Below, piece by piece: positions 35,284-44,415 of a stretch of 57,209 nt of DNA. This DNA is from CAZABP01 sp964483245 (GTDB lineage: Bacteria > Planctomycetota > UBA1135 > UBA2386). Within the stretch, counting starts at the first letter, position 1. Every line of letters begins with the position of its first letter. Under the pieces are notes generated by a model that had not been told where the DNA came from, searched no databases, and saw only the letters and a program-made list of their open reading frames with translations. A program made the translations under genes and the position numbers. Location: the NCBI GenBank assembly GCA_964483245.1, contig CAZABP010000029.1, positions 1 through 57,209 of the forward strand, read 5' to 3'.

Positions 35284-36708
35284 ATGGTGACTGCTCGGAT
35301 CCTCGCGCTCATGCCCGCTGCGTTCACGTGCATCGCGCTGCCCGTGCGCCTGCAGGTGACGTGGAACCAGGCATCGCCAGCCAACTCGCCGCCTCCGTTG
35401 CAGGCGCACGCGATGGCGTTCGAGCCGGAGTCCGGGATCACTCTGCTGTTCGGCGGATTCCAGAGCTCCTCTCCCTTCTATGCCAGTGACCTATGGGCAT
35501 GGGATGGCACGAACTGGTCGAGCTTGCCGGTGTTGGGTGCGCTGCCCCCGGGACGCGAGGCACTCGCCGCCGCGTTCGATGCGCATCGGGATCGGTTGGT
35601 GATCTTCGGCGGATACCAGTACGGCGGGGCCGGGCTCGCTGATGCCTGGGAGTGGGAGCGCGCCACATCGAGATGGCACCGTGTGGCTCCTGCGTCCGGC
35701 GAGCCATCGCCGAGTGGGCGGCTGCACGCAGCCATGGCCTACGACGAAGTGCGGCGCGAGATCGTGCTGTTCGGTGGACTCTCGTCGACCAGCTCCACAG
35801 GCGTGGCGCTCGGCGACACCTGGATCTTCGATGGCGCTTGGCGTCAGGTTGCTCCCGCGGCGAGTCCCGTGCCGCGGTTAGGGCACTCGATGTGCTTCGA
35901 TCGCAAGCGCGGTCGCGTCCTGCTGTTCGGCGGGGGGGGCGCGAATCCCCCGACGGCGTACGTGGACACGTGGGAGTGGACGGGAACGAACTGGGTCCTG
36001 GTCACCTCATCAGGCCCGTTTCGCCGGGGTTGTTCCTTTGCCTATGACCCCCGGCGGGAGCGGGTCGTTGCCAATGGCGGGGGGCCTCCACCGCTGGCAG
36101 GAGATACCTGGGAGCTCGACGGCACCAACTGGTTCCCCCGGACACCGAGCCGCAGCCCAACGCCATTGACGACGCATGCGGCGGCGTACGACGAGCACCG
36201 AGGTGTGTACGTGATGTTCGGGGGCTGGGACGGAACCCTGAACGGGACGCGGAACGAGACCTGGCTGTACACGCCGATCAATCCGGGAACGTTCCAGACA
36301 TTCGCTCCTGGATGCCGGGGCAATGCTGCTCGCGAGCCGTTGTTGCGAGTAGCAGGCGGCACGCCGTGGATCGGCTCTCCGTTCGAGCTGCGCCTGCAGG
36401 ACGTGCTTCCCTCCACGATTGCCTTCCTCGCACTCGGCGCTTCGCGGACGTCGTGGAACGGCATTCCTCTGCCCCTCGATCTCGGCTGGTGGGGGATGCC
36501 GGGCTGCCGCCTGGCAACGAGTTACGAACAGTCGGTGCTTGCACAAGCGGACACCGCGGGAATCGCCCGCTGGACGTTTGGGATCCCCGCGGCCCCAGCC
36601 TTGATCGGTGCACGCTTCTACGCGCAGGCGTTCGCGCTGGACCCGAGCGCGAATGCGCGCCAGATGGTGCTCTCGAATGCCAACGAGGCGGTCATCGGGG
36701 AGAAGTGA
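35284..36708 (+). CDS. Exported kelch-repeat beta-propeller protein with C-terminal shared module
   Basis: The 474-residue product has a signal peptide and about six kelch blades (residues 35-335). Each blade has the GG doublet after hydrophobic residues and a trailing W (FGGFQSS, FGGYQYG, FGGLSST, FGGGGAN, NGGGPPP and FGGWDGT). A C-terminal module (about 345-474) ends in a FYAQAF stretch followed by LSNANEAVIG. The same end pattern occurs in the exported proteins at 45374-46948 and 53902-55197. Kelch propellers bind proteins or sugars. GGAGGA precedes the ATG. More A/T-ending codons are used here than in neighbouring genes. Confidence 0.82.
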   Translation: MVTARILALMPAAFTCIALPVRLQVTWNQASPANSPPPLQAHAMAFEPESGITLLFGGFQSSSPFYASDLWAWDGTNWSSLPVLGALPPGREALAAAFDAHRDRLVIFGGYQYGGAGLADAWEWERATSRWHRVAPASGEPSPSGRLHAAMAYDEVRREIVLFGGLSSTSSTGVALGDTWIFDGAWRQVAPAASPVPRLGHSMCFDRKRGRVLLFGGGGANPPTAYVDTWEWTGTNWVLVTSSGPFRRGCSFAYDPRRERVVANGGGPPPLAGDTWELDGTNWFPRTPSRSPTPLTTHAAAYDEHRGVYVMFGGWDGTLNGTRNETWLYTPINPGTFQTFAPGCRGNAAREPLLRVAGGTPWIGSPFELRLQDVLPSTIAFLALGASRTSWNGIPLPLDLGWWGMPGCRLATSYEQSVLAQADTAGIARWTFGIPAAPALIGARFYAQAFALDPSANARQMVLSNANEAVIGEK

Positions 36709-36774
36709 TCGGCCCGGCACGCTCGTGCTCCTGATCGAAGCTCCACGCGAGCCTGCGCTCGCTGCGCACGATCG

Positions 36775-37005
36775 TCAATCCTTCTGCCGTATCGACAACG
36801 CTCCCTCGCTGAGAACTGCGGCTGCGTAGCGCAGTGCCGCGCGGACGTCCGCTGGTTCGAGGTCGGGGTAATGAGCCAGAATCTCTTGCTCGGGGATCCC
36901 TTCGGCCAACATCGCGAGCACACTTGCCACCGGAATGCGCAAGCCGCGGATGCACGGGCTACCGCCCATCTGCTGCGGATCGATGGTGATGCGAGAGTAG
37001 CTCAT
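36775..37005 (-). CDS. DUF433 protein (VapB45-like antitoxin fold), solitary
   Basis: The 76-residue product matches DUF433 closely: RITIDPQQMGGSPCIRGLRIPV followed by LAEGIPEQEILAHYPDLEPADVRAALRYA. DUF433 proteins are small winged-helix-like proteins, usually the antitoxin partner of a DUF5615/PIN-like nuclease in the next gene. No such partner is found here. Downstream on the same strand there are only about 65 bp before the convergent kelch gene, and upstream lies a hydrolase. It may be a relic antitoxin or have an independent role. Confidence 0.85.
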   Translation of the reverse strand: MSYSRITIDPQQMGGSPCIRGLRIPVASVLAMLAEGIPEQEILAHYPDLEPADVRAALRYAAAVLSEGALSIRQKD

Positions 37006-37052
37006 GGAGTTCGCGGCTCAGGTCGGAGTTTGCAGTGCGTCACCGGCGCGCC

Positions 37053-38129
37053 TCAGCGCGCGCCCTTGCCTGAACTGCCGCTACCAGCCTGCGCGGCATC
37101 GGCGAGGAACCAGTCGACCACGCGCCCGAGCACGTCGCGCCAGCCGTCGCCCTGCGGCATGGCGAAGCTGTGGTCGGCGTCCGGCACGAGCTCGCACGTG
37201 GCATCGCGACCGCGCGCGAGGAGCCCGGCACGCAACAGCTCGAACGACTCCGGCGCGACGGCCGCGTCGAGTGCTCCCTGCGCCGCGTAGACGCGCGCCT
37301 TCGCAGCGGCGAGCTGGTCGAGCGTCGACGTCGCCAGGAACGACGACCAGCGGCGGTACGGATGCCCGAAGAACAGCTTCGTGGCGCTGTCGGGATCGGC
37401 GCGGATCTGGCGCCACTGCTCCAGCACGTACGCCACCCGCTGCTCCGGGACCTGCGAGACCCGCGCGAAGCACGTCCCGCGCCGCGCCAGCGTGATCAGG
37501 TCGAACAACTGCGTCGGGCCACCGCCGGCGAGCACGCCGACGTGCGTGATCCAGTCGTGTTCCGCAGCGAGCCTCGCCGCGACGATCCCGCCCTCGGAGT
37601 GGCCGATCGTCAGCACCGGCCCCGCGCGCACGGTCGGCAGCGCGCGCGCCGCGCGCAGCGCGGCATGCAGCGCCTCACACCAGCGCTCCAGCGTGTGCTG
37701 TTCGCGGAACTCGGCCGTCCCCTCGGTGGCGCCGCCGGCGTCCGCAGGCGCGTCCAGGTAGCGCACCCCCGGCTTCTCGACGATCAGCAGCCGCGCGCGG
37801 CCGGCCACGACGTCGCGCAACGTCGCGTGCCCACTGGTGGCGCGCACGCGTTCCCCGGCGCGCGCGAACAACGACCGGCAGCCGGAGCCCTGCACGAACA
37901 GCACGAGCGGCAGCGGCGCCGCATCCGGTGGCTCCTCCGACAGGTAGAACACGATGCGTCGCCCCGTTCCGTCGAGCGTGGAGTAGCGCAGGTACGGCTG
38001 CTGGGGCACGCGGTCCGCGTCCGGCTGTGGCACGTACGGCGCGGCTTCCTGCGCCGGCGAGCCCGCGCCGAGCATGAACAGCACGATCGTTGCGCAGCCG
38101 AGGTGACGAAGCGGGCGAAAGGTGAGCAC
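37053..38129 (-). CDS. Exported alpha/beta-hydrolase
   Basis: From GTG 38129 the product is 358 residues, with a signal-like N-terminus (HLGCATIVLFMLGAGSPAQ) and an alpha/beta-hydrolase fold. The oxyanion strand is PLVLFVQGSGCRSLF, the nucleophile lies in IGHSEGGIVA, an acid in AAQGALDAAV and the histidine in VPDADHSFAMPQGDGW. The family includes esterases, dienelactone hydrolases and peptidases; substrate unknown. In-frame codons extend to an ATG at 38237, but the signal peptide places the start near 38129. It is divergent from prfB. Confidence 0.78.
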   Translation of the reverse strand: MLTFRPLRHLGCATIVLFMLGAGSPAQEAAPYVPQPDADRVPQQPYLRYSTLDGTGRRIVFYLSEEPPDAAPLPLVLFVQGSGCRSLFARAGERVRATSGHATLRDVVAGRARLLIVEKPGVRYLDAPADAGGATEGTAEFREQHTLERWCEALHAALRAARALPTVRAGPVLTIGHSEGGIVAARLAAEHDWITHVGVLAGGGPTQLFDLITLARRGTCFARVSQVPEQRVAYVLEQWRQIRADPDSATKLFFGHPYRRWSSFLATSTLDQLAAAKARVYAAQGALDAAVAPESFELLRAGLLARGRDATCELVPDADHSFAMPQGDGWRDVLGRVVDWFLADAAQAGSGSSGKGAR

Positions 38130-38266
38130 GTGGTGCGGTTTCCTGGCTCGGGTCGCCGGAGCATAGGCGGTGCCTGCGGCGCGGATGCCGGCGCCCGGTG
38201 ACTCCAGAACGACTCCCACCCGAGGGTTTCCCTCCACGCGCGCAGCGCTAACCTGCTCGCCCTCCG

Positions 38267-39368
38267 ATGGCGCTCGAAGAACCCAAGGAACAGCTCCAGC
38301 TCGCCGCCCAGCGCATCGCCCAGCTCAAGGTGAGCCTTTGACTACGAACCGAAGCTGCGTGAGCTGCGCGACATCGAGCATCGGATGACGCAGCCCGGCT
38401 TCTGGGAGAACCAGGAGCTGGCGCAGGACCTCGTCGCGCGCAAGAAGAAGGCCCAGGCGGCGGTGGACCCGCTCGACGAGGCGCAGAAGCTGCTCGACGA
38501 CGGCCTGGTCACGCTCGAGCTGGCGGCCGAGGAACCGGAGTCGTTCGCCGCTGACCTGCGCCGGATCTCGGACAAGATCGACCAGGTCCTCGAGCGCGTC
38601 GAGTTCCAGTTGATGCTCGGCGGCGAGCACGACGACCGCAACGCGATCGTGACGCTGCAGAGCGGCGCCGGCGGCGTCGACGCGTCCGACTGGGCGGAGA
38701 TGCTGCTCAAGATGTACGTCCGCTGGGCGGAGCAGATGGAGTTCGAAGTCGAGGAGCTCGACCACCAGGCGGCCGAGGAGGCAGGGATCAAGAGCGCGGT
38801 GTTCCTGGTCAAGGGGCCGTACGCGTACGGCCACCTGAAAGCCGAGCAGGGCGTCCACCGCCTGGTGCGTATCTCACCGTTCGACGGCAATGCCCGCCGG
38901 CAGACCTCGTTCGCGTCGGTCGAAGTGCTGCCGGAGTTCGACGACGACGTCGCAGTGGAGATCCTCGACAAGGACCTGCGCGTCGACACGTTCCGCGCCT
39001 CGGGCGCCGGCGGCCAGCACGTCAACAAGACGGAGTCGGCGATCCGGATCACGCACCTGCCGAGCGGGATCGTCGTGAGCTGCCAGAACGAGCGCAGCCA
39101 GCACAAGAACCGCGCCACCGCGATGAAGATGCTGAAGTCGAAGCTGCACCAGCTCGAGCTGGCCAAGCGCGAGGAGGAGCTCGCGAAGTTCTACGACCGC
39201 GGCTCGATCTCCTGGGGCAACCAGATCCGCAGCTACGTGCTGCAGCCGTACCAGATGGTCAAGGACCTGCGCACCGGCCACGAGACGAGCAACGTGCAGG
39301 CAGTGCTCGGCGGCGAAGTGACGCCGTTCATCGAGGCGTACCTGCGCGGCCAGCGGAGGGAGAAGTGA
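38267..39368 (+). CDS. prfB: Peptide chain release factor 2, expressed through a programmed +1 frameshift
   Basis: Reading starts at ATG 38267 (25 residues incl. Leu) and meets an in-frame TGA at 38339-38341. The +1 frame then continues from GAC (38340) to the TGA ending at 39368, giving 366 residues, matching the usual 365. RF2 hallmarks are the stop-codon-reading motif SPF (VRISPFDGNARR) and the catalytic GGQ (GAGGQHVNKTESAIR). The factor releases peptides at UGA and UAA. Its stop overlaps the purH start by four bases. The first 25 codons are easily missed because the frame is broken. Confidence 0.95.
38327..38342 (+). promoter_or_regulatory. prfB programmed +1 frameshift site
   Basis: AAGGTGAGCCTTTGAC holds the Shine-Dalgarno-like AGGTG, the slippery Leu codon CTT (38336-38338), the in-frame TGA (38339-38341) and the C that follows it, in the order known from E. 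coli prfB. RF2 shortage at this UGA allows the slip to GAC, which regulates RF2 by its own level. Confidence 0.93.
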
Positions 39369-40948
39369 CGCGGCGCTGTGCCTTGATCTCGGTCACCGAC
39401 AAGGCCGGCGTCGTCGAGTTCGCGCGCGGGCTGACGGAGCTCGGCTTCGCGATCCTGTCGACCGGCGGCACGTTCCAGGTGCTGCGCCAGGGTGGCGTCG
39501 CCGCGCAGGAGGTCGCCGACTACACCGGCTTCCCGGAGCTGCTCGACGGCCGCGTCAAGACGCTGCACCCGCGCGTGCACGGCGGCCTGCTCGGCCGGCG
39601 CAACGACCCGGCGCACCGCGCTGCGATGGCGCAGCACGGGATCGACGCGATCGACGTGCTCTGCGTGAACCTGTACGCGTTCCGCGAGACCGCGAAACGG
39701 CCGGACGTGACGCGCGACGAGATCGTCGAGCAGATCGACATCGGCGGCCCGGCGATGCTCCGCAGCGCGGCGAAGAACCACGCCGACGTCGCCGTCGTCG
39801 TCGACCCGGCCGACTACGCGCGCGTTCTGGCAGCCCTGCGCGCCGACGCGGGGCGGCTCCCGGCGGCGCTCGGCCGTGAGCTGGCCGGCAAGGCCTACGC
39901 ACACACCGCCGCTTACGACACGGCGATCGCGGCCTGGTTCGCCGCGGAGCGGCACGGCAGCGACGGCGGCCCGGCGTTCCCGGAGTCGCTGGCGATCGCG
40001 ATGCGCAAGCGGCAGGAGCTGCGCTACGGCGAGAACCCGCACCAGCAGGCCGCCTTCTATGCCGCCGACGTACCGGCGCCGAACCTCGCGACCGCGCAGC
40101 AGCTCAGCGGCAAGGAGCTCTCGTACAACAACCTGCTCGACCTCGACTCGGCGCTCGGATTGGCGCTCGAGTTCGAGCCGCCGTCCTGTGTCATCGTCAA
40201 GCACAACAACCCGTGCGGGACCGCGATCGCGCCGAAGCTGGAGGCCGCGTTCCTCGCCGCGCTGCAGGCGGATCCGGTCAGCGCGTTCGGCGGGATCCTG
40301 GCGCTGAACCGCCCGCTGTCGGCGGCCGCGGCGCGCGCGATGGTCGAGCACGGCACGTTCGTCGAGGCGATCGTCTGTCCGAGCGTCGAGCCGGGCGCGC
40401 TCGCCGAGATCGGCAAGGCGCGCTGGGGGCAGAACGTGCGCGTGCTCGCGCTCGGCGGCTGGCCGATCCCGACGCCACCGCGCGTGATCCGGCAGGTTGC
40501 GGGTGGATTCCTGGTGCAGACCCCGGACGCACCGCGCGCCGCGCTGAGCGGCTTCCAGGTCGCGACCAAGCGCGCGCCGACGACCGCCGAACAGGGGGCG
40601 CTGCTGTTCGCGTGGTTCGTCGCCAAGCACGTCAAGAGCAATGCGATCGTACTCGCGCGCGAGATCGCCAGGGACACGTACGCGACGGTCGGCGTCGGCG
40701 CCGGGCAGATGAGCCGCGTCGACTCGGTGCGGATCGCGGTCGGCAAGGCGGGCGACCAGGCGCGCGGCAGCGTCGTCGCATCCGATGCGTTCTTCCCGTT
40801 CGCCGACGGGCTCGAGGTGGCAGCCGCCGCCGGGGTCACCGCGGCGATCCAGCCGGGCGGCAGCAAACGGGACGGCGAGGTCGTCGAGGCGGCCGACAAG
40901 GCCGGCATGGCGATGCTGCTGACCGGGATGCGACACTTCCGCCACTGA
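39365..40948 (+). CDS. purH: Bifunctional AICAR transformylase/IMP cyclohydrolase
   Basis: This 527-residue protein has the IMP cyclohydrolase (MGS-like) domain first (ALISVTDKAGV, STGGTFQVLR, GRVKTLHPRVHGG) and the AICAR formyltransferase domain after about residue 200 (LRYGENPHQQAAFY, KHNNPCGTA, SNAIVLA, RVDSVRIA). It catalyses the last two steps of purine synthesis, formylating AICAR with 10-formyl-THF and closing the ring to IMP. The KHNNPCG loop is intact. The GTG start overlaps the prfB stop, so purH is translated after RF2. Confidence 0.97.
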   Translation: MTRRCALISVTDKAGVVEFARGLTELGFAILSTGGTFQVLRQGGVAAQEVADYTGFPELLDGRVKTLHPRVHGGLLGRRNDPAHRAAMAQHGIDAIDVLCVNLYAFRETAKRPDVTRDEIVEQIDIGGPAMLRSAAKNHADVAVVVDPADYARVLAALRADAGRLPAALGRELAGKAYAHTAAYDTAIAAWFAAERHGSDGGPAFPESLAIAMRKRQELRYGENPHQQAAFYAADVPAPNLATAQQLSGKELSYNNLLDLDSALGLALEFEPPSCVIVKHNNPCGTAIAPKLEAAFLAALQADPVSAFGGILALNRPLSAAAARAMVEHGTFVEAIVCPSVEPGALAEIGKARWGQNVRVLALGGWPIPTPPRVIRQVAGGFLVQTPDAPRAALSGFQVATKRAPTTAEQGALLFAWFVAKHVKSNAIVLAREIARDTYATVGVGAGQMSRVDSVRIAVGKAGDQARGSVVASDAFFPFADGLEVAAAAGVTAAIQPGGSKRDGEVVEAADKAGMAMLLTGMRHFRH

Positions 40949-40956
40949 GGAGCCCG

Positions 40957-41316
40957 ATGCCGTTCGGCCTGGACGAAGGGATCGCGCGGATCCGCCTCGG
41001 CGAAGCGGTCGAGCAGGTCCGCGCCGAGTGGCGCCGCGAAGCACTGGCGGAGCTCGGGATGACCGAACAGGAGGCCGGGCCGGAGACGTTCCGTGCCGAG
41101 TCGCAGCGCTACGTGCGGCAGCTCTGCCGGCTGCTCGCCGAGCGCCATCCACACGACACGAAGACCGCGATCGCGCTGCGCGACTATGTCGCGCGCTGCG
41201 ACGATTACGACGCGTACGACGCGCTGCTGGCGACGTTTCCGCAGTTCGAAGGTCGCGCGCGGATCGTCGCGCGCGGCCGGCAGTTGTTCCCCGGTCCACT
41301 GACGGCGCACTGGTGA
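40957..41316 (+). CDS. Hypothetical 119-residue protein between purH and yggS
   Basis: The product is mainly helical and charged (IRLGEAVEQVRAEWRREALA near the start; RYVRQLCRLLAERHPHDTK in the middle) with no signal peptide or membrane segment. A GAGGAG ribosome site overlaps the purH stop and its stop overlaps the next start (TGATG), so it is part of the operon. I do not recognise a family. Confidence 0.7.
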   Translation: MPFGLDEGIARIRLGEAVEQVRAEWRREALAELGMTEQEAGPETFRAESQRYVRQLCRLLAERHPHDTKTAIALRDYVARCDDYDAYDALLATFPQFEGRARIVARGRQLFPGPLTAHW

Positions 41317-42008
41317 TGGACGCCGCTGCCAGACTCGCGGCCGTGCAGGCGCGGATCGCGCGCGCGTGTGCGAGCGCCGGGCGCGATCCTGCGACCGTCG
41401 GGCTGCTGGCGGTCAGCAAGACGCATCCGGCCGAAGCGGTGCGCGCGGCGTTCGCGGCCGGGCAGCGGGTGTTCGGCGAGAACCGGGTCCAGGAGCTGAC
41501 GGCGAAGGCCGCCGCGCTGGTGGATCTCCCGCTCGCCTGGCACCTGATCGGCAGCCTGCAGACCAACAAGGTGCGGGACCTCCTGCGCGTGCCGGGCCTC
41601 GCGCTGATCCACAGCCTCGACCGGCACAAGCTCGCCGACGTGCTGCAGCAGCAGGCCACGGCTCCGCTTGCGGTGTTGTTGCAGGTCCATGCCACCGATG
41701 AGGAGACCAAGCACGGCTGTCCGCCGGACGCGGCCCCGGCCCTGGTCGAGCACGTGCTGCGCGCCTGCCCGCAGCTCACGCTGCGCGGAGTCATGGCGAT
41801 GGGGCCGCTGGACGGCGACCCGGCGCCGGTGTTCGCGCGCGTGGCGCGCCTGCGCGACGAGCTGCGCGAGCGGTCCGGGCTCCCGCTGCCGGTCCTGAGC
41901 CTCGGCATGAGCGGCGATCTCGAAGCCGCGATCGCCGCCGGGTCGACGCTGGTGCGCGTCGGCACCGCGGTGTTCGGCGAGCGGGGTGGCGCTCAGCCCA
42001 CCGGCTGA
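41316..42008 (+). CDS. YggS/PLPBP-family pyridoxal phosphate homeostasis protein
   Basis: The 230-residue protein has the alanine-racemase-like TIM barrel alone, as in PLPBP. The PLP lysine is K35 in LLAVSKTHPAE; FGENRVQEL, WHLIGSLQTNK, VHATDEETKHG, MAMGPL and LGMSGDLEAAI are family signatures. It buffers PLP and has no enzymatic activity in characterised members. The start ATG 41316 overlaps the previous stop; a GTG at 41313 is possible. Confidence 0.95.
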   Translation: MDAAARLAAVQARIARACASAGRDPATVGLLAVSKTHPAEAVRAAFAAGQRVFGENRVQELTAKAAALVDLPLAWHLIGSLQTNKVRDLLRVPGLALIHSLDRHKLADVLQQQATAPLAVLLQVHATDEETKHGCPPDAAPALVEHVLRACPQLTLRGVMAMGPLDGDPAPVFARVARLRDELRERSGLPLPVLSLGMSGDLEAAIAAGSTLVRVGTAVFGERGGAQPTG

Positions 42009-42063
42009 GCGGCCGCCGCGCTGCTTCGCCCTGCGCGCGCTGCGACCGTGCTCGCGGCGGGCT

Positions 42064-42948
42064 TCACGAAGGACGCGGGCTGCGCCGCATCGGCCACAGC
42101 TCGGCGATCAGCATCCCGGCCAGGATCAACGCGCAGCCAGCGAACATGCGCTGCGTGAACTGTTCGTCCCACAGCCACCAGCTCGCCAGCGCCGCGAAGA
42201 TCGGCTCGCTGGCGAAGATCAGCGCCACGTGCGTCGCCGACGTGTGCCGCTGCGCCACTGTCTGCACCAGGAACGCCAGCGTCGTCGCGAACACGGCGCA
42301 GAACGCGGCGACCAGGAACACTTCGAGGTCGGGCGTCGGCCAACCGGCCGCCGGGCACTCGATCACGAGCGAGAGGATGTTGGCGCCGAGCGCGCAGCCC
42401 AGGCATTGGTCGAACGTGAACCGCAGCGGATCGAGCTGCCGCGCGAACCGGTCGACGAGCAGGATCTGCGCCGCGAACGAGACCGCGCAGCCGAACACCA
42501 GCAGCTCGCCGCGCCCGGCGTGCAGGCCGCCGTCCAGGTTCAGCGACAGCACGGCCAGCCCCGCCGTCGCCAGCGCGACTCCGGCCCAAGCGGCCAGCGA
42601 AACGCGCCGCCCGAGCAGCCGCGCGCCGACCGGCACCAGCACGACGCTGATCCCGGTGATGAACCCGGCCGTCGCCGGCGTCGTGTACAGCAGCCCGGTG
42701 GTCTGGAAGCCGTAGCCGCCGAGCAGCGTCAGGCCGGTCAGCAGCCCGGGCCAGCGCCGGTGCGGCTCCGCGCTGGCCTTCGGGCGCCACAGGAACGAGA
42801 ACGCCAACGTCGCCATCCAGAAGCGCACGGCGACGAACGTCAGCGGATGCGACGACCAGATCTCGACCGCTTCCTTGATCGCGACGAACGTCACGCCCCA
42901 GATGGCGACGACGGCGAGCAGCAGCAGGTCGGCGCGCCCGCGCGTCAC
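42064..42948 (-). CDS. EamA/DMT-family transporter
   Basis: The 294-residue membrane protein has ten predicted helices in two EamA halves. LLLLAVVAIWGVTFVAIKEA is the first helix, and YTTPATAGFITGISVVLVPV and SATHVALIFASEPIFAALAS are typical fourth-helix segments of each half. The family exports amino acids and other metabolites. GTG 42948 overlaps the stop of the PLP decarboxylase upstream (GTGA), so the transporter may export or import a product or substrate of that enzyme. Confidence 0.9.
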   Translation of the reverse strand: MTRGRADLLLLAVVAIWGVTFVAIKEAVEIWSSHPLTFVAVRFWMATLAFSFLWRPKASAEPHRRWPGLLTGLTLLGGYGFQTTGLLYTTPATAGFITGISVVLVPVGARLLGRRVSLAAWAGVALATAGLAVLSLNLDGGLHAGRGELLVFGCAVSFAAQILLVDRFARQLDPLRFTFDQCLGCALGANILSLVIECPAAGWPTPDLEVFLVAAFCAVFATTLAFLVQTVAQRHTSATHVALIFASEPIFAALASWWLWDEQFTQRMFAGCALILAGMLIAELWPMRRSPRPS

Positions 42949-44312
42949 CGGCAGCTCCGGATCGCCGTGATCAACGCAGCGAGGTCTTCCTCCGTCGTGC
43001 CCGGATTCAGCAGCACCGTGCGCAGCCACAGCGCGCCGCGCAGCCGCGTCTGCACGATGTGGAACGCGCCGCTCTCGAGCAGCGCGCGCCGCACGCGGAG
43101 CTGCCGCGCATCCGGATCCTGCTCCCCGGCCGGCACGTGGCGGAAGCAGACGATGTTCGCCGCCGGCTCGACCGGCAGCTCGAACTCGCCGGCATCGCGC
43201 AGCATCGCCGCGAACCGCTGCGCCAGCGCGACGCGCGCTTCGACGTGCGCGCGCAGCATCTGCTCGCCGTGCACCGCAAGCGCCGCCCACAAGTCGAGCG
43301 CCATCGTCGGCTTCGTGCACTCGAGCGACCGCCGGCCGAGGTCCGGCCCGCCGCCGCCCGGCGCGAACAGGTAGTCGGCGCGCTCGGCGAACGCCGCCTC
43401 GGCGTGCCGGTCGTCGCGATACAGCACGCCGGTCGACAACGACGGCATCAACAGCAGCTTGTGCGCATCCCAGACGACCGAATCGGCGCGCTCGATGCCG
43501 GCGACGAGCGGGCGGAGCTTCGGACTCAACACGACGCTGGCGCCGTGCGCGCCGTCGACGTGCAGCCAGATCCGTTCGCGCGCACAGAACTCAGCGATCG
43601 GGCCGAGCGGATCGAACGAGCCGGTCGCCGTCGTACAGGCGCTCGCGACGACGGCCAGCGGTTCGCGCCCGCGGGTGCGCACGTTCGCAAGCGCCGCCGG
43701 CAGCGCGTCCGGCTGCAGCCGGAATCGGGCATCGGTCGGGACGTACTCGATCCCCTCGTCGCCGAGCCCGAGCACGCGCGCCGCGCGCGGGATGCAGTAG
43801 TGCGACTGCTCGGAGACCAGGATCGCCCAGCGCTGCTCGCCGGCTCTCGCCTGTGCGACCGCGCGCGCCGCCAGCAGCGCGGTCAGGTTGCCGAGTGAGC
43901 CGCCGGAGACCAGTGTGCCGCCGGCGCCCTCGCCGAAGCCGAGCTTCTGCGCCATCCAGCGCACGACGAGCCGCTCGATCGGCGTCCCGGCCGGGCTCAT
44001 CTCGTAGACCGCGAGGCCGTTGTTCAGGAACGCCGACACGAACCGCGCCAGCGCCGCCAGCGGCAGCGGCGGGGTCACCTGGTGGGCGACGAAGCGCGGG
44101 TGGTGCAGGTGGTTCGACTCCGCGACGAACCGCGCGAACAGCGCGTACGGATCCCCCGGCGGTTCGCGCCACGCCGCGAGCGCCTGCTCCGGGTCGCGCC
44201 ACGGCAGGACCGGCAGGGTCTTGCAGTCGCGGAGGTGGTCGGCGAGCAGATCCACGACCTCGTGGCCGAGGCGGCGGAACGCCTCGCTGTCGAACGGAGA
44301 CGGGGCGGCCAT
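42945..44312 (-). CDS. Group II PLP-dependent decarboxylase (aromatic-L-amino-acid decarboxylase-like)
   Basis: The 455-residue enzyme has the fold-type I decarboxylase layout: SGGSLGNLTALLAAR for cofactor phosphate binding, SEQSHYCIPRAARVLG, HVDGAHGASVVL with D253, and the PLP lysine K285 in VWDAHKLLLMP. It decarboxylates an amino acid to an amine; whether aromatic, diaminobutyrate or other cannot be decided. The ATG at 44312 is followed by the family's start (SEAFRRLGHEVVDLLADHL). Coupling to the EamA transporter suggests an amine/amino-acid exchange role. Confidence 0.88.
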   Translation of the reverse strand: MAAPSPFDSEAFRRLGHEVVDLLADHLRDCKTLPVLPWRDPEQALAAWREPPGDPYALFARFVAESNHLHHPRFVAHQVTPPLPLAALARFVSAFLNNGLAVYEMSPAGTPIERLVVRWMAQKLGFGEGAGGTLVSGGSLGNLTALLAARAVAQARAGEQRWAILVSEQSHYCIPRAARVLGLGDEGIEYVPTDARFRLQPDALPAALANVRTRGREPLAVVASACTTATGSFDPLGPIAEFCARERIWLHVDGAHGASVVLSPKLRPLVAGIERADSVVWDAHKLLLMPSLSTGVLYRDDRHAEAAFAERADYLFAPGGGGPDLGRRSLECTKPTMALDLWAALAVHGEQMLRAHVEARVALAQRFAAMLRDAGEFELPVEPAANIVCFRHVPAGEQDPDARQLRVRRALLESGAFHIVQTRLRGALWLRTVLLNPGTTEEDLAALITAIRSCR

Positions 44313-44415
44313 GCGGCGCGGAACATTAGCGAGCCCCGTTCCCTTCCTCGTGGCCGGCTGCTCCGATCCGCGCGTGGGCTCCGGATCCTTCCGCCGCGCT
44401 GCGTTCGACCTGCTG

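Noticed and set aside
36692..36955. Possible toxin partner of DUF433 in an overlapping frame
   Set aside because: It overlaps DUF433 out of frame and has no PIN/DUF5615 features such as an N-terminal LVDEN-like motif.
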